From: Rhizobacter sp.
Lineage (GTDB): Bacteria; Pseudomonadota; Gammaproteobacteria; Burkholderiales; Burkholderiaceae_C
Direction of reading: 5' to 3'
Length of the DNA stretch: 64,000 bases
NCBI GenBank assembly: GCA_019635355.1
Contig: JAHBZQ010000001.1
Coordinates: 4,154,001-4,218,000, forward strand
The notes beneath the pieces are model-generated. The model was not told the DNA's origin and made no database searches. It saw only the letters and a list, made by a program, of their open reading frames with translations. Made by a program: the position numbers and the translations under genes. This document shows, piece after piece, positions 49,885 to 60,277 of this stretch; the stretch's first letter is position 1, and every line of letters starts with the position of its first letter.

Positions 49885-50721
49885 TTACGCGAGCAGCCCG
49901 AGCCGCCGGCAGATCTCCAGCGGCGCGACCGACTGGTTCATCGTGTAGAGGTGCAGCCCCGGCACGCCGCCGGCGATGAGCCTCTCGCACAGCGAGGTCA
50001 CCACGTCGAGGCCGAAGGCCTTGATCGACTCGGTGTCGTCGCCGAAGGCTTGCAGGCGCAGGCGGATCCAGCGTGGGATCTCGGCGCCGGAGTTGTCGGC
50101 GAAGCGGATGATGCCGGCCGAGTTGGTGATGGGCATGATGCCGGGCACCACCGGGATGTCGGCGCCGGCCTTGCGGGCGTCGTCGACGAATCGGAAGTAC
50201 GCGTCGGCGTTGAAGAAGAACTGCGTGATCGACGAGTTGGCACCGGCGTGCACCTTGGCGAGGTAGGCGTTGAGGTCGTCTTGCGGCGAGCGGGCCTGCG
50301 GGTGCATCTCGGGGTAGGACGCCACTTCGATGTGGAAGTGCTGGTCGGTCGCTTCGCGGATGAAGGCGATCAGATCGCTGGCGTAGCGGAACTCACCGAA
50401 GCCGCCATAGCCGCTCGGCAGGTCGCCCCGGAGCGCCACGATGCGCTTGATGCCCGCGGCCTTGAACTGCTCGATCTTCTGCAGCACCGACTCGCGGTTG
50501 GCGCCGATGCAGGTGAAGTGCGAGGCCGCGTCCACGCCCTCGGCGAGGATGGCCTGCACCGCGGCGAGCGTGCCGTCTTGCGTGGAGCCGCCCGCGCCGT
50601 AGGTGACGGAGCAGAACTGCGGCTTCAACGCGTAGAGCTTCTGGCGCACGACGGCCAGCTTCTCCACGCCTTCGGGTGTCTTGGGAGGGAAGAATTCCAG
50701 GCTGATTGGAAGTCTCTTCAT
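49885..50721 (-). CDS. metF: 5,10-Methylenetetrahydrofolate reductase
   Basis: The 278-residue flavoenzyme reduces methylene-THF to methyl-THF for methionine synthesis. It has the start ISLEFFPPKTPEGVEKL, then FCSVTYGAGGSTQ and the FTCIGANRES and ITQFFFNADAYFRFV motifs of MTHFR. Of two adjacent ATGs (50724, 50721), the second has the better distance to the AAGGA site. It is the third gene of the ahcY-tlyA-metF operon and thus under the SAH riboswitch, which fits its role in the same methyl cycle. Confidence 0.96.
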   Translation of the reverse strand: MKRLPISLEFFPPKTPEGVEKLAVVRQKLYALKPQFCSVTYGAGGSTQDGTLAAVQAILAEGVDAASHFTCIGANRESVLQKIEQFKAAGIKRIVALRGDLPSGYGGFGEFRYASDLIAFIREATDQHFHIEVASYPEMHPQARSPQDDLNAYLAKVHAGANSSITQFFFNADAYFRFVDDARKAGADIPVVPGIMPITNSAGIIRFADNSGAEIPRWIRLRLQAFGDDTESIKAFGLDVVTSLCERLIAGGVPGLHLYTMNQSVAPLEICRRLGLLA

Positions 50722-50734
50722 CATCTGGTCCTTG

Positions 50735-51493
50735 TCAGGCGGGCTGCTTGGCCCACACGAAGAATTCGGTGTTGCCATTGCCGCCCTGGATGGGGCTCCG
50801 GAAGTACTGCTGCACCTTCAAGCCCTGTGCCTTGCAGGCCTGCCACAGGCGGTTTTCCACTTCGACGAAATGCGCCGGGTCTTTCACGATGCCGCCCTTG
50901 CCGATCTGCGCGGGCTGCAACTCGAACTGCGGTTTGACCAGCAGCAGCAGGTCGCCACCGGGCTTCAAGTACTTCACCATCGTCGGCAAGACGTGCGTGG
51001 AGGTGATGAACGACAGGTCGGCGGTGACGAAGTCGAAGCTGTGCTCGGCGTGTGCGGCGGCGAACGCGCTGCCCGCCACGTCGCGGCCGTTCACACCTTC
51101 ATAGGCTTCCACGCGTGCGTCGGCGGCGAGCTTCGGGTGCAACTGGCCGTGGCCCACGTCGAGGCCCACCACCTTCACCGCGCCGCCTTGCAGCAGCGCA
51201 TCCGTGAAGCCGCCGGTGCTCTGGCCGAGGTCGAGGCAGGTCCTGCCCGTCACGTCGATGCCGCAGTGCTTCAAGGCCCCTTCGAGCTTCAACCCACCGC
51301 GCGACACGAAGCGCAGCTCCGCGTCGTCGGTGATCTCCATCTCGCAGTCTTCGGGCACGTCGAGGCCCGCCTTGTTCACCACGGCCCAGCCCTTGGGGCC
51401 GAGCCAGCGCACGGCATTGCGCTCGATCAACCGTTGCGCGGCCGACCGGGTGGGCACGAGTCCCCGTTGAAGGATCAACTGGTCGGCGCGCAT
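50735..51493 (-). CDS. tlyA: TlyA family RNA methyltransferase (S4 domain plus RrmJ-like fold)
   Basis: A 252-residue protein: an S4 RNA-binding domain at residues 1-60 (RADQLILQRGLVPTRSAAQR) and a SAM-binding domain with CLDLGQSTGGFTDALL at about 86-101 and the FVTADLSFI motif. TlyA proteins add 2'-O-methyl groups to cytidines in ribosomal RNA; they are also called haemolysin A, which reflects an indirect effect. It lies between ahcY and metF (6- and 13-base gaps), a common order in betaproteobacteria. Confidence 0.95.
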   Translation of the reverse strand: MRADQLILQRGLVPTRSAAQRLIERNAVRWLGPKGWAVVNKAGLDVPEDCEMEITDDAELRFVSRGGLKLEGALKHCGIDVTGRTCLDLGQSTGGFTDALLQGGAVKVVGLDVGHGQLHPKLAADARVEAYEGVNGRDVAGSAFAAAHAEHSFDFVTADLSFITSTHVLPTMVKYLKPGGDLLLLVKPQFELQPAQIGKGGIVKDPAHFVEVENRLWQACKAQGLKVQQYFRSPIQGGNGNTEFFVWAKQPA

Positions 51494-51498
51494 CGTGA

Positions 51499-52926
<1,428 letters not shown>

Positions 52927-52984
52927 GTCGGGCTCCGGTCAATGAGGAAACCCGCACGCGGCACTCAGGGGAAGGGGGACGTTC

Positions 52985-53095
52985 ACCACTCACCCACGAG
53001 GACTGTCGTGCGGGTGAGCGCGGTTGCAGATGAATTTCCGAGCCTGGGGCACACGCTCTGGTGACAGAAGGTGCCTTGCAACGCTCCTCGGAAAG
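52985..53095 (-). promoter_or_regulatory. S-adenosylhomocysteine (SAH) riboswitch with downstream hairpin
   Basis: On the minus strand the leader reads CCGAGGAGCG (53091-53082), AGGCTCGG (53044-53037) and CGCTCACCC (53020-53012), the SAH riboswitch core. CCGAG can pair with CTCGG and GAGCG with CGCTC, giving the crossing helices of its pseudoknot. The same CTCACC also pairs with GGTGAG further on (53018-52990) in a strong hairpin, a likely expression platform that SAH binding would disrupt. The operon ahcY-tlyA-metF follows. A TACAAT -10-like box lies at 53108-53103. Confidence 0.88.
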
Positions 53096-53177
53096 TGGCG
53101 GGATTGTAGTTCAGGGTGGCGCGAACGCCAGGCCTCCCACCACCACGATCCGGTGCTCCGTCACGGGAGCGGCGTGT

Positions 53178-54344
53178 TCAGCGTGTGCGCTCCAGGATGC
53201 TCACGTAGCTGGCCACCGCCGCACCGCCCATGTTGAACACGCCGGCCAAGCTGGCGCCGGGCACCTGCAGTTCGCCCGCTTCGTCGCACAACTGCATGGC
53301 CGAGACCACGTGCATCGACACGCCGGTGGCGCCGATGGGGTGGCCCTTGGCCTTGAGGCCGCCCGAGGCGTTGACGGGCAGGCGCCCGCCGCGCATCACC
53401 ACGCCTTCTTCGAGCAGGCGGTGGCCCTGGCCGGTGGGCGCGAGGCCCATCGCTTCGTAGCTCAGCAGCTCGGCGATGGTGAAGCAGTCGTGCACCTCGG
53501 CGAGCGAGAGGTCGTGCACGCCGCAGCGTGCGGCATCGAGCGCCTGCTGCCAGGCGCGGCGCGGGCCTTCGAAGCTGACGGTGTCGCGGCGGGCGAGCGG
53601 CAGGTAGTCGTTGACCTGCGCCCGCGCGCGCATCGACACCGCACGGGTGAAGTCACCGGCGAGCGAATCGTCGACCAGCACCAGCGCCGCGGCTCCGTCG
53701 GAGACGAGCGAGCAGTCGGTCTTGCGCAGCGGTGCGGCGATGAGCGGGTTCTTCTCGCTCACGGTGTTGCAGAACTCGAAGCCCAGGTCGCGCCGCATGT
53801 GCGCCCAGGGGTTGGCCACGCCATTGGCGTGGTTCTTGGCGGCGATGCGCGCGAGCGTGGCCGAGTGGTCGCCGTGCCGCGCGAAGTAGGCCTGCGCGAG
53901 TGTCGCAAAGATGCCGGGGAAGCCGCCGGCCGGCGCGTCGACTTCCGCCGAGTAGGCGCATTGGCCGAGGATGCGCGTGGTGTCGGCGCCCGACACCGCC
54001 GTCATCTTTTCGGCGCCGATCACCAGCGCCACGCGCGCGCGGCCGGCCTCGATCGCATCGCACGCCGCATACACCGCGGCCGAGCCCGAGGCGCAGGCGT
54101 TTTCGAGCCGGGTGGCGGGTTTCCAGCGCAGCGCGTCGTCGGCCTGCAGCGCGAGCGACGAGGCGAACACGTCGGGCGTGAAGCCGCCGTTGAGGTTGCC
54201 GAGCCAGAGGCCGTCGACCGCATCGCCGCCGAGGCCGGCGTGGGCGAGGGCCTCGCGCGCGGCGCGGGTGATGAGGTCTTCGAGCGAGAGGCCGTCCAAG
54301 CGGCCGAACGGGAGGTGGGACCAGCCCACGATGGAGACGCTCAC
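53178..54344 (-). CDS. Thiolase family acetyl-CoA acetyltransferase-like protein (SCP-x type)
   Basis: A 388-residue thiolase-fold protein with the nucleophile C84 (ENACASGSAAV), the histidine motif KGHPIGATGVSM and NEAEVHD-like LAEVHDCFTIAE. The usual second C-terminal cysteine is replaced by NMGG, as in SCP-x/thiolase-like proteins, so degradative cleavage is more likely than condensation. The start is a GTG at 54344 with GAGGAG six bases upstream; earlier starts would add non-conserved residues. It faces the MFS operon across a 180-base spacer holding a TetR-type operator. Confidence 0.9.
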   Translation of the reverse strand: MSVSIVGWSHLPFGRLDGLSLEDLITRAAREALAHAGLGGDAVDGLWLGNLNGGFTPDVFASSLALQADDALRWKPATRLENACASGSAAVYAACDAIEAGRARVALVIGAEKMTAVSGADTTRILGQCAYSAEVDAPAGGFPGIFATLAQAYFARHGDHSATLARIAAKNHANGVANPWAHMRRDLGFEFCNTVSEKNPLIAAPLRKTDCSLVSDGAAALVLVDDSLAGDFTRAVSMRARAQVNDYLPLARRDTVSFEGPRRAWQQALDAARCGVHDLSLAEVHDCFTIAELLSYEAMGLAPTGQGHRLLEEGVVMRGGRLPVNASGGLKAKGHPIGATGVSMHVVSAMQLCDEAGELQVPGASLAGVFNMGGAAVASYVSILERTR

Positions 54345-54482
54345 GGCGGGCTCCTCGAACAGTTGCAATGAGCCGCATGGTGGGGCGCCGGCCGCGGCGG
54401 CAACAGTCGACTGAATACGCCAGGGTTTTCCCTTGGCTTTGTCTTCGGGCGCGGGTGACGCCCCGGTGACATGCGGGGGTAA

Positions 54483-54492
54483 ACCGATCGGT
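54483..54492. promoter_or_regulatory. Perfect palindrome ACCGATCGGT, candidate TetR operator
   Basis: ACCGATCGGT lies in TAAACCGATCGGTGTAC, 34 bases before the MFS start, in the spacer shared with the divergent thiolase. This core is common among TetR-family operators. The second gene of the MFS operon encodes a TetR regulator, so autoregulation is likely. Confidence 0.65.
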
Positions 54493-54526
54493 GTACTCTT
54501 CGCCGGCAACCACTGGAGACCGACCC

Positions 54527-55759
54527 ATGACCCACCTTCGCGCGCTGGGGCCTGCGCTGCCGATCCTTGTCGGCGCCTCGCTGATGTTGAGCCTCAGCAT
54601 GGGCTTGCGACAGAGCCTGGGCATCTTCATGCCGCCGCTCACCAAGGACGTGGGCATCTCCGTCTCCGACTTCACCCTGGCCGTGGCGGTGCAGAACCTC
54701 GCCTGGGGCTTCTTGCAGCCCTGGGCCGGCGCGGTGGCCACGAAGCTCGGCTACAAGCGGCTGATGCTCGCCGGCTCGCTGCTCTACATCGTGGGCCTGG
54801 TGCTGCTGGCCACGGCGCAGGGCTTCGTCAGCGTGCTGCTCGGGGCCGGCGTGGCGATCGGCGCCTCGATGGCGCTCACCGGGCCGGCGTTTGCGATGGC
54901 GGTGGCCTCGCGGGCGGTGTCGGCGGCGGTGCGCAGCTCGGTGCTGGGCATCGTGTCGGCGGCGGGCTCGCTCGGCGCGCTGATGGCCGCGCCGCTCGGG
55001 CAGGCGCTGGCGCAGGCCTCGGGCTGGCGCGTGGGGCTTTATGGATTCATCGTGCTGTCGCTCGTCATCCTGCCGGCGGCCTGGTACGCCGGACGGGCCG
55101 ATGCGATGCCGGTGCCGCCCTCGCCTGGCGGCGACGACAAGAGTGCCGGTGACGTGGTGAAGGGCGCGCTGCGCCACCCGCCCTTCGTCGTGATGACGGC
55201 GGCGTATTTCGTCTGCGGCATGCAGCTCATCTTCCTCACCACGCACCTGCCCTCGTACCTGGCGCTGTGCGGCATGGACCCGATGCTCAGCGCGCAGGCG
55301 CTCGGCGTGATCGGCGGCTTCAACGTGCTGGGCAGCCTCTTCTTCGGGTGGGCCGGCGGGCGCTGGAACAAGCTCCTGCTGCTCGGTGGCATCTACGTGC
55401 TGCGCTCCATCGGCATCGCGTGGTACTTCATGACCGCGCCCACGCCGGGCAGCACGCTGCTCTTCGCCGCGATCATGGGTTTCCTGTGGCTTGGGGTCGG
55501 GCCGCTCGTGGCCGGCTCGATCAGCGAGACCTTCGGCGTGCGCTGGCAGGCCATGCTCGGCGGCGTGGCCTTCATGAGCCACCAGATCGGCAGCTTCGTC
55601 GGCGCCTATGGCGGTGGGCTCATCTACGACGCGCTCGGCTCGTACACGCTGGCCTGGCAGATCGGCGTGGGCATCGGCCTGGTGGCAGGCCTCGTGCAAT
55701 GCGCTTTTGCGCTGGCGCGGCCACCCGAGCCTCGCACGCCGGTGCCGGTGCCCGCATGA
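54527..55759 (+). CDS. MFS transporter
   Basis: A 410-residue inner-membrane protein with twelve predicted helices and the MFS 2-3 loop motif ATKLGYKRLMLAGSL. The repeats are split by a cytoplasmic loop near residues 200-215. It resembles oxalate/formate-antiporter-like or monocarboxylate permeases (SLSMGLRQSLGIFMPPLT start). Substrate unknown. The ATG at 54527 gives a normal N-terminus. It overlaps the TetR gene by 4 bases. Confidence 0.92.
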   Translation: MTHLRALGPALPILVGASLMLSLSMGLRQSLGIFMPPLTKDVGISVSDFTLAVAVQNLAWGFLQPWAGAVATKLGYKRLMLAGSLLYIVGLVLLATAQGFVSVLLGAGVAIGASMALTGPAFAMAVASRAVSAAVRSSVLGIVSAAGSLGALMAAPLGQALAQASGWRVGLYGFIVLSLVILPAAWYAGRADAMPVPPSPGGDDKSAGDVVKGALRHPPFVVMTAAYFVCGMQLIFLTTHLPSYLALCGMDPMLSAQALGVIGGFNVLGSLFFGWAGGRWNKLLLLGGIYVLRSIGIAWYFMTAPTPGSTLLFAAIMGFLWLGVGPLVAGSISETFGVRWQAMLGGVAFMSHQIGSFVGAYGGGLIYDALGSYTLAWQIGVGIGLVAGLVQCAFALARPPEPRTPVPVPA

Positions 55760-56349
55760 AGACAGCTGCCCCTGCGGTGCCGATGAAGGACCGCATCCTT
55801 GACGCTGCCGACCGCCTGTTCTACGGCCAGGGCATCCAGGCCGCGGGTGTCGACGCGGTGGCCCATGAAGCCGGCATCAGCAAACGCACGCTCTACAAGC
55901 ACTACCCGAGCAAGGACGAGCTGGTCGCCGCCTACCTGTCGCGCCGCACCGGCCAGGCCATTCCGTTCGAGGGCGCTCCGGCAGCGCAGCTTCTGGGGCT
56001 TTTCGACGGGCTGGAACGGCTCTTCGCCAGCAAGAGTTACCGCGGCTGCGCCTTCGTGAACGCCGTGGCAGAGCTGAGCGGCGAGCGGGAGCATCCGGCG
56101 GTGGTCGTGGCCTGCGAGCACAAGGCGCGCCGGCTGGCGCAGGCGCAGGCGCTGCTCCAGTCGCTGAAGGCCAAGGACCCGCTGCTTCTGGCCGAGCAGA
56201 TCATGGTGCTGTTCGAGGGGGCGGTGGCCGTCTCGATGGTGCGCGGCGGCGACCCGCAGGTGGCGCGGTCGGCGCGCGAGGCGGCCCGGGTGCTGCTGCG
56301 CAACGCCGGCGTGGCGGTCGATGACCTTGGGCGAGACTCCGCACGATGA
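55756..56349 (+). CDS. TetR family transcriptional regulator
   Basis: The 197-residue regulator has the helix-turn-helix at about residues 10-58 (RILDAADRLFYGQGIQAAGV, then ISKRTLYKHYPSKDELVAAYL) and a TetR_C_33-like ligand domain. It is of the type often seen with transporters. It overlaps MFS and HAD genes by 4 bases on each side. A perfect palindrome upstream of the operon is its likely target. Confidence 0.92.
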   Translation: MKTAAPAVPMKDRILDAADRLFYGQGIQAAGVDAVAHEAGISKRTLYKHYPSKDELVAAYLSRRTGQAIPFEGAPAAQLLGLFDGLERLFASKSYRGCAFVNAVAELSGEREHPAVVVACEHKARRLAQAQALLQSLKAKDPLLLAEQIMVLFEGAVAVSMVRGGDPQVARSAREAARVLLRNAGVAVDDLGRDSAR

Positions 56350-57146
56350 ACCCCATTCCTTCCCGCCCCTGGCCTGAGTTGCCCGCCGAGCACGCCCGCT
56401 CGGTGCTGGGCGTGCTCACCGACATCGACGACACGCTCACCACGACCGGCGCCATCACCAGTGACGCCCTGCGTGCGCTGCACGACCTGCAGGCCGCCGG
56501 CATCCCGGTCATTGCCATCACCGGCCGGCCGATGGGCTGGAGCGAGCCTTTTGCGCGCCAATGGCCCATCGCCGCCATCGTGGCCGAGAACGGCGCGGTG
56601 GCGCTCTTTCGCGAAGGCCACGAGCTGCGCATCGAGTACGCGCAAGACGCCGCCACCCGCGAGCACAACGCGCGCCGCCTGCGCGAAGTGGCGGCTCGCG
56701 TGTTGCGAGAAGTGCCCGGGGCGACGCTCGCGCAAGACAGCGCCGGCCGTGTCACCGACATCGCCATCGACCACAGCGAGTTCGCGCAGCTCGACCCCGC
56801 ACGCATCGAGCAAGTGGTGGCGCTGATGCGTGACGAGGGCATGACGGCCACGGTCAGCTCCATCCACATCAACGGCTGGTTCGGCGAGCACACCAAGCTC
56901 TCGGGGGCTCGCTGGATCGTGCAGCGGCTCCTGCAGCGCGATCTCGACGCCGAACACGCCCGCTGGGTCTACGTGGGCGACTCCACCAACGACCAGCTGA
57001 TGTTTGCCCACTTCCCCTTGAGCGTGGGCGTGGCCAATCTCGTGCACTTCCGCGACCAGCTGCGCACCTGGCCGGCCTACCTCACGGTGGGCGAGCGGGG
57101 CGAGGGTTTTGCGCAGGTGGCGCAGGCGCTGTTGGCGGCCCGTTGA
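56346..57146 (+). CDS. HAD-IIB family phosphatase (mannosyl-3-phosphoglycerate phosphatase-like)
   Basis: A 266-residue HAD hydrolase. The nucleophile motif is TDIDDTLTT (D26, D28), followed by the TGRPMGW motif, a type IIB cap and the YVGDSTNDQLMF acid motif at about residues 217-228. Such enzymes dephosphorylate sugar phosphates, including mannosyl- and glucosyl-phosphoglycerate, but no synthase is nearby, so the substrate is open. It overlaps both neighbours by 4 bases. Confidence 0.87.
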   Translation: MNPIPSRPWPELPAEHARSVLGVLTDIDDTLTTTGAITSDALRALHDLQAAGIPVIAITGRPMGWSEPFARQWPIAAIVAENGAVALFREGHELRIEYAQDAATREHNARRLREVAARVLREVPGATLAQDSAGRVTDIAIDHSEFAQLDPARIEQVVALMRDEGMTATVSSIHINGWFGEHTKLSGARWIVQRLLQRDLDAEHARWVYVGDSTNDQLMFAHFPLSVGVANLVHFRDQLRTWPAYLTVGERGEGFAQVAQALLAAR

Positions 57147-58330
57147 ACCGCATGCACGAGCGCCCGTTGCCGCCCCTGGCCATTGCCACCGCGCTCGCGC
57201 TGGGCGCCGCGGTGTCGCTCGGCCTGGCGCGCTTCTCCTATGCGCTGCTGCTGCCGCCGATGCGCGCCGACCTCGCCTGGACTTACCTCACCGCGGGGGC
57301 GATGAACACCGCCAACGCGGCCGGCTACCTGCTGGGCGCGCTGCTGATGCCACGTGCGCTGGCGCGCTGGGGCGCCCGGCCGCTGTTGATCGCGGGCAGC
57401 GTGTCGGCTGCCGCTTTGCTTGCCGCGCATGGCCTTGGCCGCGGCGACGCCGTGCTGTACGCGTTGCGCCTGCTGACCGGCGTGGCCAGTGCGGCGACCT
57501 TCGTTTCGGGCGGCCTGCTCGCGGCACGCCTCACCGGCGCCCCCGCGGGCCTCGTGCTCGGCATCTACTACGGCGGCACCGGCGCCGGCATCATCGCCTC
57601 GGCCCTGCTCGTGCCGCCGCTGGTGTCGCTGCCCGACGGGCACGGCTGGCGCTGGGCCTGGGTGGCGCTCGGCGCGCTGGCGCTGCTGGCGACCGCCATC
57701 GCCGCGCGCGCCACGCGAGGCCTCACGACGGCTGCGGCGTCGTCGGCCCACCACGCGCCGTTCCGCTGGGCGAGCCTCGGCTTCGGCCTCGCGTCGTACT
57801 TCCTCTTCGGCCTCGGCTACATCGGCTACATGACCTTCGTGGTCACGCTCCTGCGCGAGCAGCAGATGAGCCTCGGTGTGGTCACGCTCTTCTACGGCCT
57901 GCTCGGCGTGGGCGTGATCGCGTCGTCGTTCCTCTGGGCCGGGCTCCTGCAGCGGCACCGCAGCGGGCGCCCGATGGCGGTGCTCAACGTAATCCTGGCC
58001 GTGGCCACCGTGCTGCCGGTGCTCAGCACCCATGTGCTGGCGGTGTTCGCCTCGGGCGTGCTCTTCGGCGGCGTGTTCCTGTCGGTGGTGGCGTCGACCA
58101 CTGCGCTCGTGCGGCACAACCTCGGGCCCGCCGCGTGGCCGGCCGGCATTGCCGCTTTCACCATCGTCTTCGCGGCCGGGCAGATCGTGGGCCCGAGCCT
58201 CGTGGGTTGGCTGGCCGACGGGGCCGGTGGCCTGCGCGCGGGCCTGGCCGTCTCGGCCGGCGTGCTCGCGCTGGGCGCGTTGCTGGCGTCGTGCCAGCGG
58301 GCACTGCCCTTGCCGGAGCATCATCCATGA
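57143..58330 (+). CDS. MFS transporter (YbfB/YjiJ-like)
   Basis: The 395-residue membrane protein has twelve predicted helices and the pattern of the YbfB/YjiJ permease family (SLGLARFSYALLLPPMRADL, then GYLLGALLMPRALARWGARPL). The start is probably the TTG at 57143 that overlaps the HAD stop (TTGA); an in-frame ATG at 57152 is the alternative. Substrate unknown. Its stop overlaps the MBL start. Confidence 0.9.
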   Translation: MNRMHERPLPPLAIATALALGAAVSLGLARFSYALLLPPMRADLAWTYLTAGAMNTANAAGYLLGALLMPRALARWGARPLLIAGSVSAAALLAAHGLGRGDAVLYALRLLTGVASAATFVSGGLLAARLTGAPAGLVLGIYYGGTGAGIIASALLVPPLVSLPDGHGWRWAWVALGALALLATAIAARATRGLTTAAASSAHHAPFRWASLGFGLASYFLFGLGYIGYMTFVVTLLREQQMSLGVVTLFYGLLGVGVIASSFLWAGLLQRHRSGRPMAVLNVILAVATVLPVLSTHVLAVFASGVLFGGVFLSVVASTTALVRHNLGPAAWPAGIAAFTIVFAAGQIVGPSLVGWLADGAGGLRAGLAVSAGVLALGALLASCQRALPLPEHHP

Positions 58331-59286
58331 CCGTGAAGCCACCCTCCGTCGACCTGCAAGCGCATCCGGCCCTGGCCGGCCTCACCGTCTTCGAGCGCGG
58401 CTGGCTGTCGTCGAACAACGTGCTGATCCATGCGCATGGCGACGAGCCCGGCGCGGTGCTCGTCGACAGCGGCCACGTCACGCATGCGGCGCAGACCGAG
58501 ACGCTGGTGCGCCATGCACTGCAGGGCCGGCCGCTCGGGCGCATCGTCAACACGCATCTGCACTCCGACCACTGCGGTGGCAACGCGGCGCTGCAGCGCG
58601 CCTTCGGCGCCGTGGTGCTCACCCCGCCCGGCCATGCCGACGCCGTGCGACGCTGGGACGAAGAGACCTTGAGCTACGCGCCCACCGGCCAGCTCTGCGA
58701 GCGCTTCGAGCTGCACGGCACGCTGGCGCCGGGCGAGCCGGTGCGGGCGGGAGGGCGTGAGTTCGAGGTGATCGCCGCGCCGGGCCACGACCCGGAGTCG
58801 GTGGTGCTGTTCGACGCAGCGTCCGGCCTGCTGATCTCGGCCGATGCCTTGTGGGAAAACGGCTTCGGCGTGGTCTTCCCCGAGCTGGAAGGCGAGGCCG
58901 CGTTCGCCGACGTGGCCACCGTGCTCGACATGATCGAGCGCCTGCCCGTGTCCGTCGTGGTGCCGGGCCACGGCCGGCCCTTCACCGACGTGCCTGCGGC
59001 GCTCGCACGCGCCCGCACGCGCCTGGCCTCGTTCGTCAACGACCCGCAGCGGCACGCGCGCTACGCGGCGAAGGTGTTGATCAGCTTCCACTTGATGGAA
59101 GTGCGTGGGCAGACGCTGCCCGAGCTCTTCGAATGGGTGGCCAGCACGCGCTACTTCGCGAGCGTCTGGCAGAGTGCCGGCCAGGCCGACGCAGAGTCGC
59201 CTGCTGCCTGGGGTGAGCGGCTGGTGTCGGAGCTGGTGGCCAGTGGCGCCGCACGCCGTGTCGGCGAGCGCATCGAGCCTGCATGA
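58327..59286 (+). CDS. MBL fold metallo-hydrolase
   Basis: This 319-residue protein has the metallo-beta-lactamase metal motif THLHSDHCGGN near residue 77-87, a second site in APGHDPESVVLFD, then SADALWENG and VVPGHGRPF. The C-terminal 90 residues are helical. It hydrolyses an ester, thioester or lactone; the exact substrate is unknown. The gene ends a five-gene block of 4-base overlaps. Confidence 0.9.
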   Translation: MTVKPPSVDLQAHPALAGLTVFERGWLSSNNVLIHAHGDEPGAVLVDSGHVTHAAQTETLVRHALQGRPLGRIVNTHLHSDHCGGNAALQRAFGAVVLTPPGHADAVRRWDEETLSYAPTGQLCERFELHGTLAPGEPVRAGGREFEVIAAPGHDPESVVLFDAASGLLISADALWENGFGVVFPELEGEAAFADVATVLDMIERLPVSVVVPGHGRPFTDVPAALARARTRLASFVNDPQRHARYAAKVLISFHLMEVRGQTLPELFEWVASTRYFASVWQSAGQADAESPAAWGERLVSELVASGAARRVGERIEPA

Positions 59287-59299
59287 GGAGCCCGCCTGC

Positions 59300-60265
59300 A
59301 TGAAACGTCTTGCCGCTGTCGTGATGCTGTGCGGCCTGGCCGCCTGTGCCACGCCCGACACCTTCGTCGCCGCCGACCTGGAGCCCGGGCGCCTGCCCAC
59401 GCCCGACACCACGCTCGACATCCCCGGCCTCGGCCCCTGTACCGACAACCCCGACCGCCGCTTGCACATCGACGCGAGCCAGCCGGTGCAGGTGCTGGTG
59501 CACGGCTGCTTCGGCTCGTCGGGGCAGTTCCGGGGGCTGGCGCAGGTGCTCGCCTTCCACGGCCAGCAGGCCGCCTGCTTCACGTATGACGACCGGGCCA
59601 AGCTGGCCGACAGCGCGGCCGAACTGCGCAGCGCCCTCACGCAGCTCGCCGCGCGCTCGCGCGTGCCGCAGGTCACCGTGATCGGCCACAGCCAGGGCGC
59701 GCTCATCGCACGCCGGTCGCTCACCGACACGCTCGCCGAGCCGCTGCCTGCGCGCCCGCTCGGCCTGCGCCTGGTGACCGTCTCGGGACCGTTCGCCGGC
59801 ATCGAGGCGGCGCGAACGTGTGGCCGCACCTGGCTGTATCCGTTGACGCTGGGCCTGCTGCCCGTGAGCTGCTACGTCACGACCGGGGCCAAGTGGACCG
59901 ACATCACCTTCTCGTCGCGCTTCATTCGCGAGCCGGGTTCGTTGGCCGCGCCGGTGCTCGACCACCTCAAGATCGACACCGACGAGCGCAACACCTGCCG
60001 CCGCACCGAGGCCGGCCGCTGCGTCGAGAGCGATGACATCTTCTCGCTCGACGAGCAGCGCCATCCCGCCGTGGAAAGCGAGCCGCGCCTGAAGCGTGTG
60101 CTGGTGAACGCCGGCCATGTGGAGATCGTGGGCGACAAGCGCGAGGCGCCGATGAAGCTGTTGAGCGTGTTGCAGGCCGAGGGCGTGTTGCGCCCGACGC
60201 CACCCACGCAGGCGCTCGCGTTCGAGCGGCTGCTGTCGCGGGTCTACCGAGACGAGCCTCGCTGA
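59300..60265 (+). CDS. Lipoprotein alpha/beta hydrolase
   Basis: The 321-residue protein starts with a lipoprotein signal peptide (LAAC, C16) and has an alpha/beta hydrolase core: HGCFGSSGQFRGL forms the oxyanion region, S131 in VIGHSQGAL is the nucleophile, and a late VNAGHVEIVGD may hold the histidine. It would act in the periplasm or on the outer membrane, as a lipase or esterase. GAGGAG lies nine bases before the ATG. It follows the MBL gene by 13 bases. Confidence 0.87.
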   Translation: MKRLAAVVMLCGLAACATPDTFVAADLEPGRLPTPDTTLDIPGLGPCTDNPDRRLHIDASQPVQVLVHGCFGSSGQFRGLAQVLAFHGQQAACFTYDDRAKLADSAAELRSALTQLAARSRVPQVTVIGHSQGALIARRSLTDTLAEPLPARPLGLRLVTVSGPFAGIEAARTCGRTWLYPLTLGLLPVSCYVTTGAKWTDITFSSRFIREPGSLAAPVLDHLKIDTDERNTCRRTEAGRCVESDDIFSLDEQRHPAVESEPRLKRVLVNAGHVEIVGDKREAPMKLLSVLQAEGVLRPTPPTQALAFERLLSRVYRDEPR

Positions 60266-60277
60266 GGCGCGCGGGCG

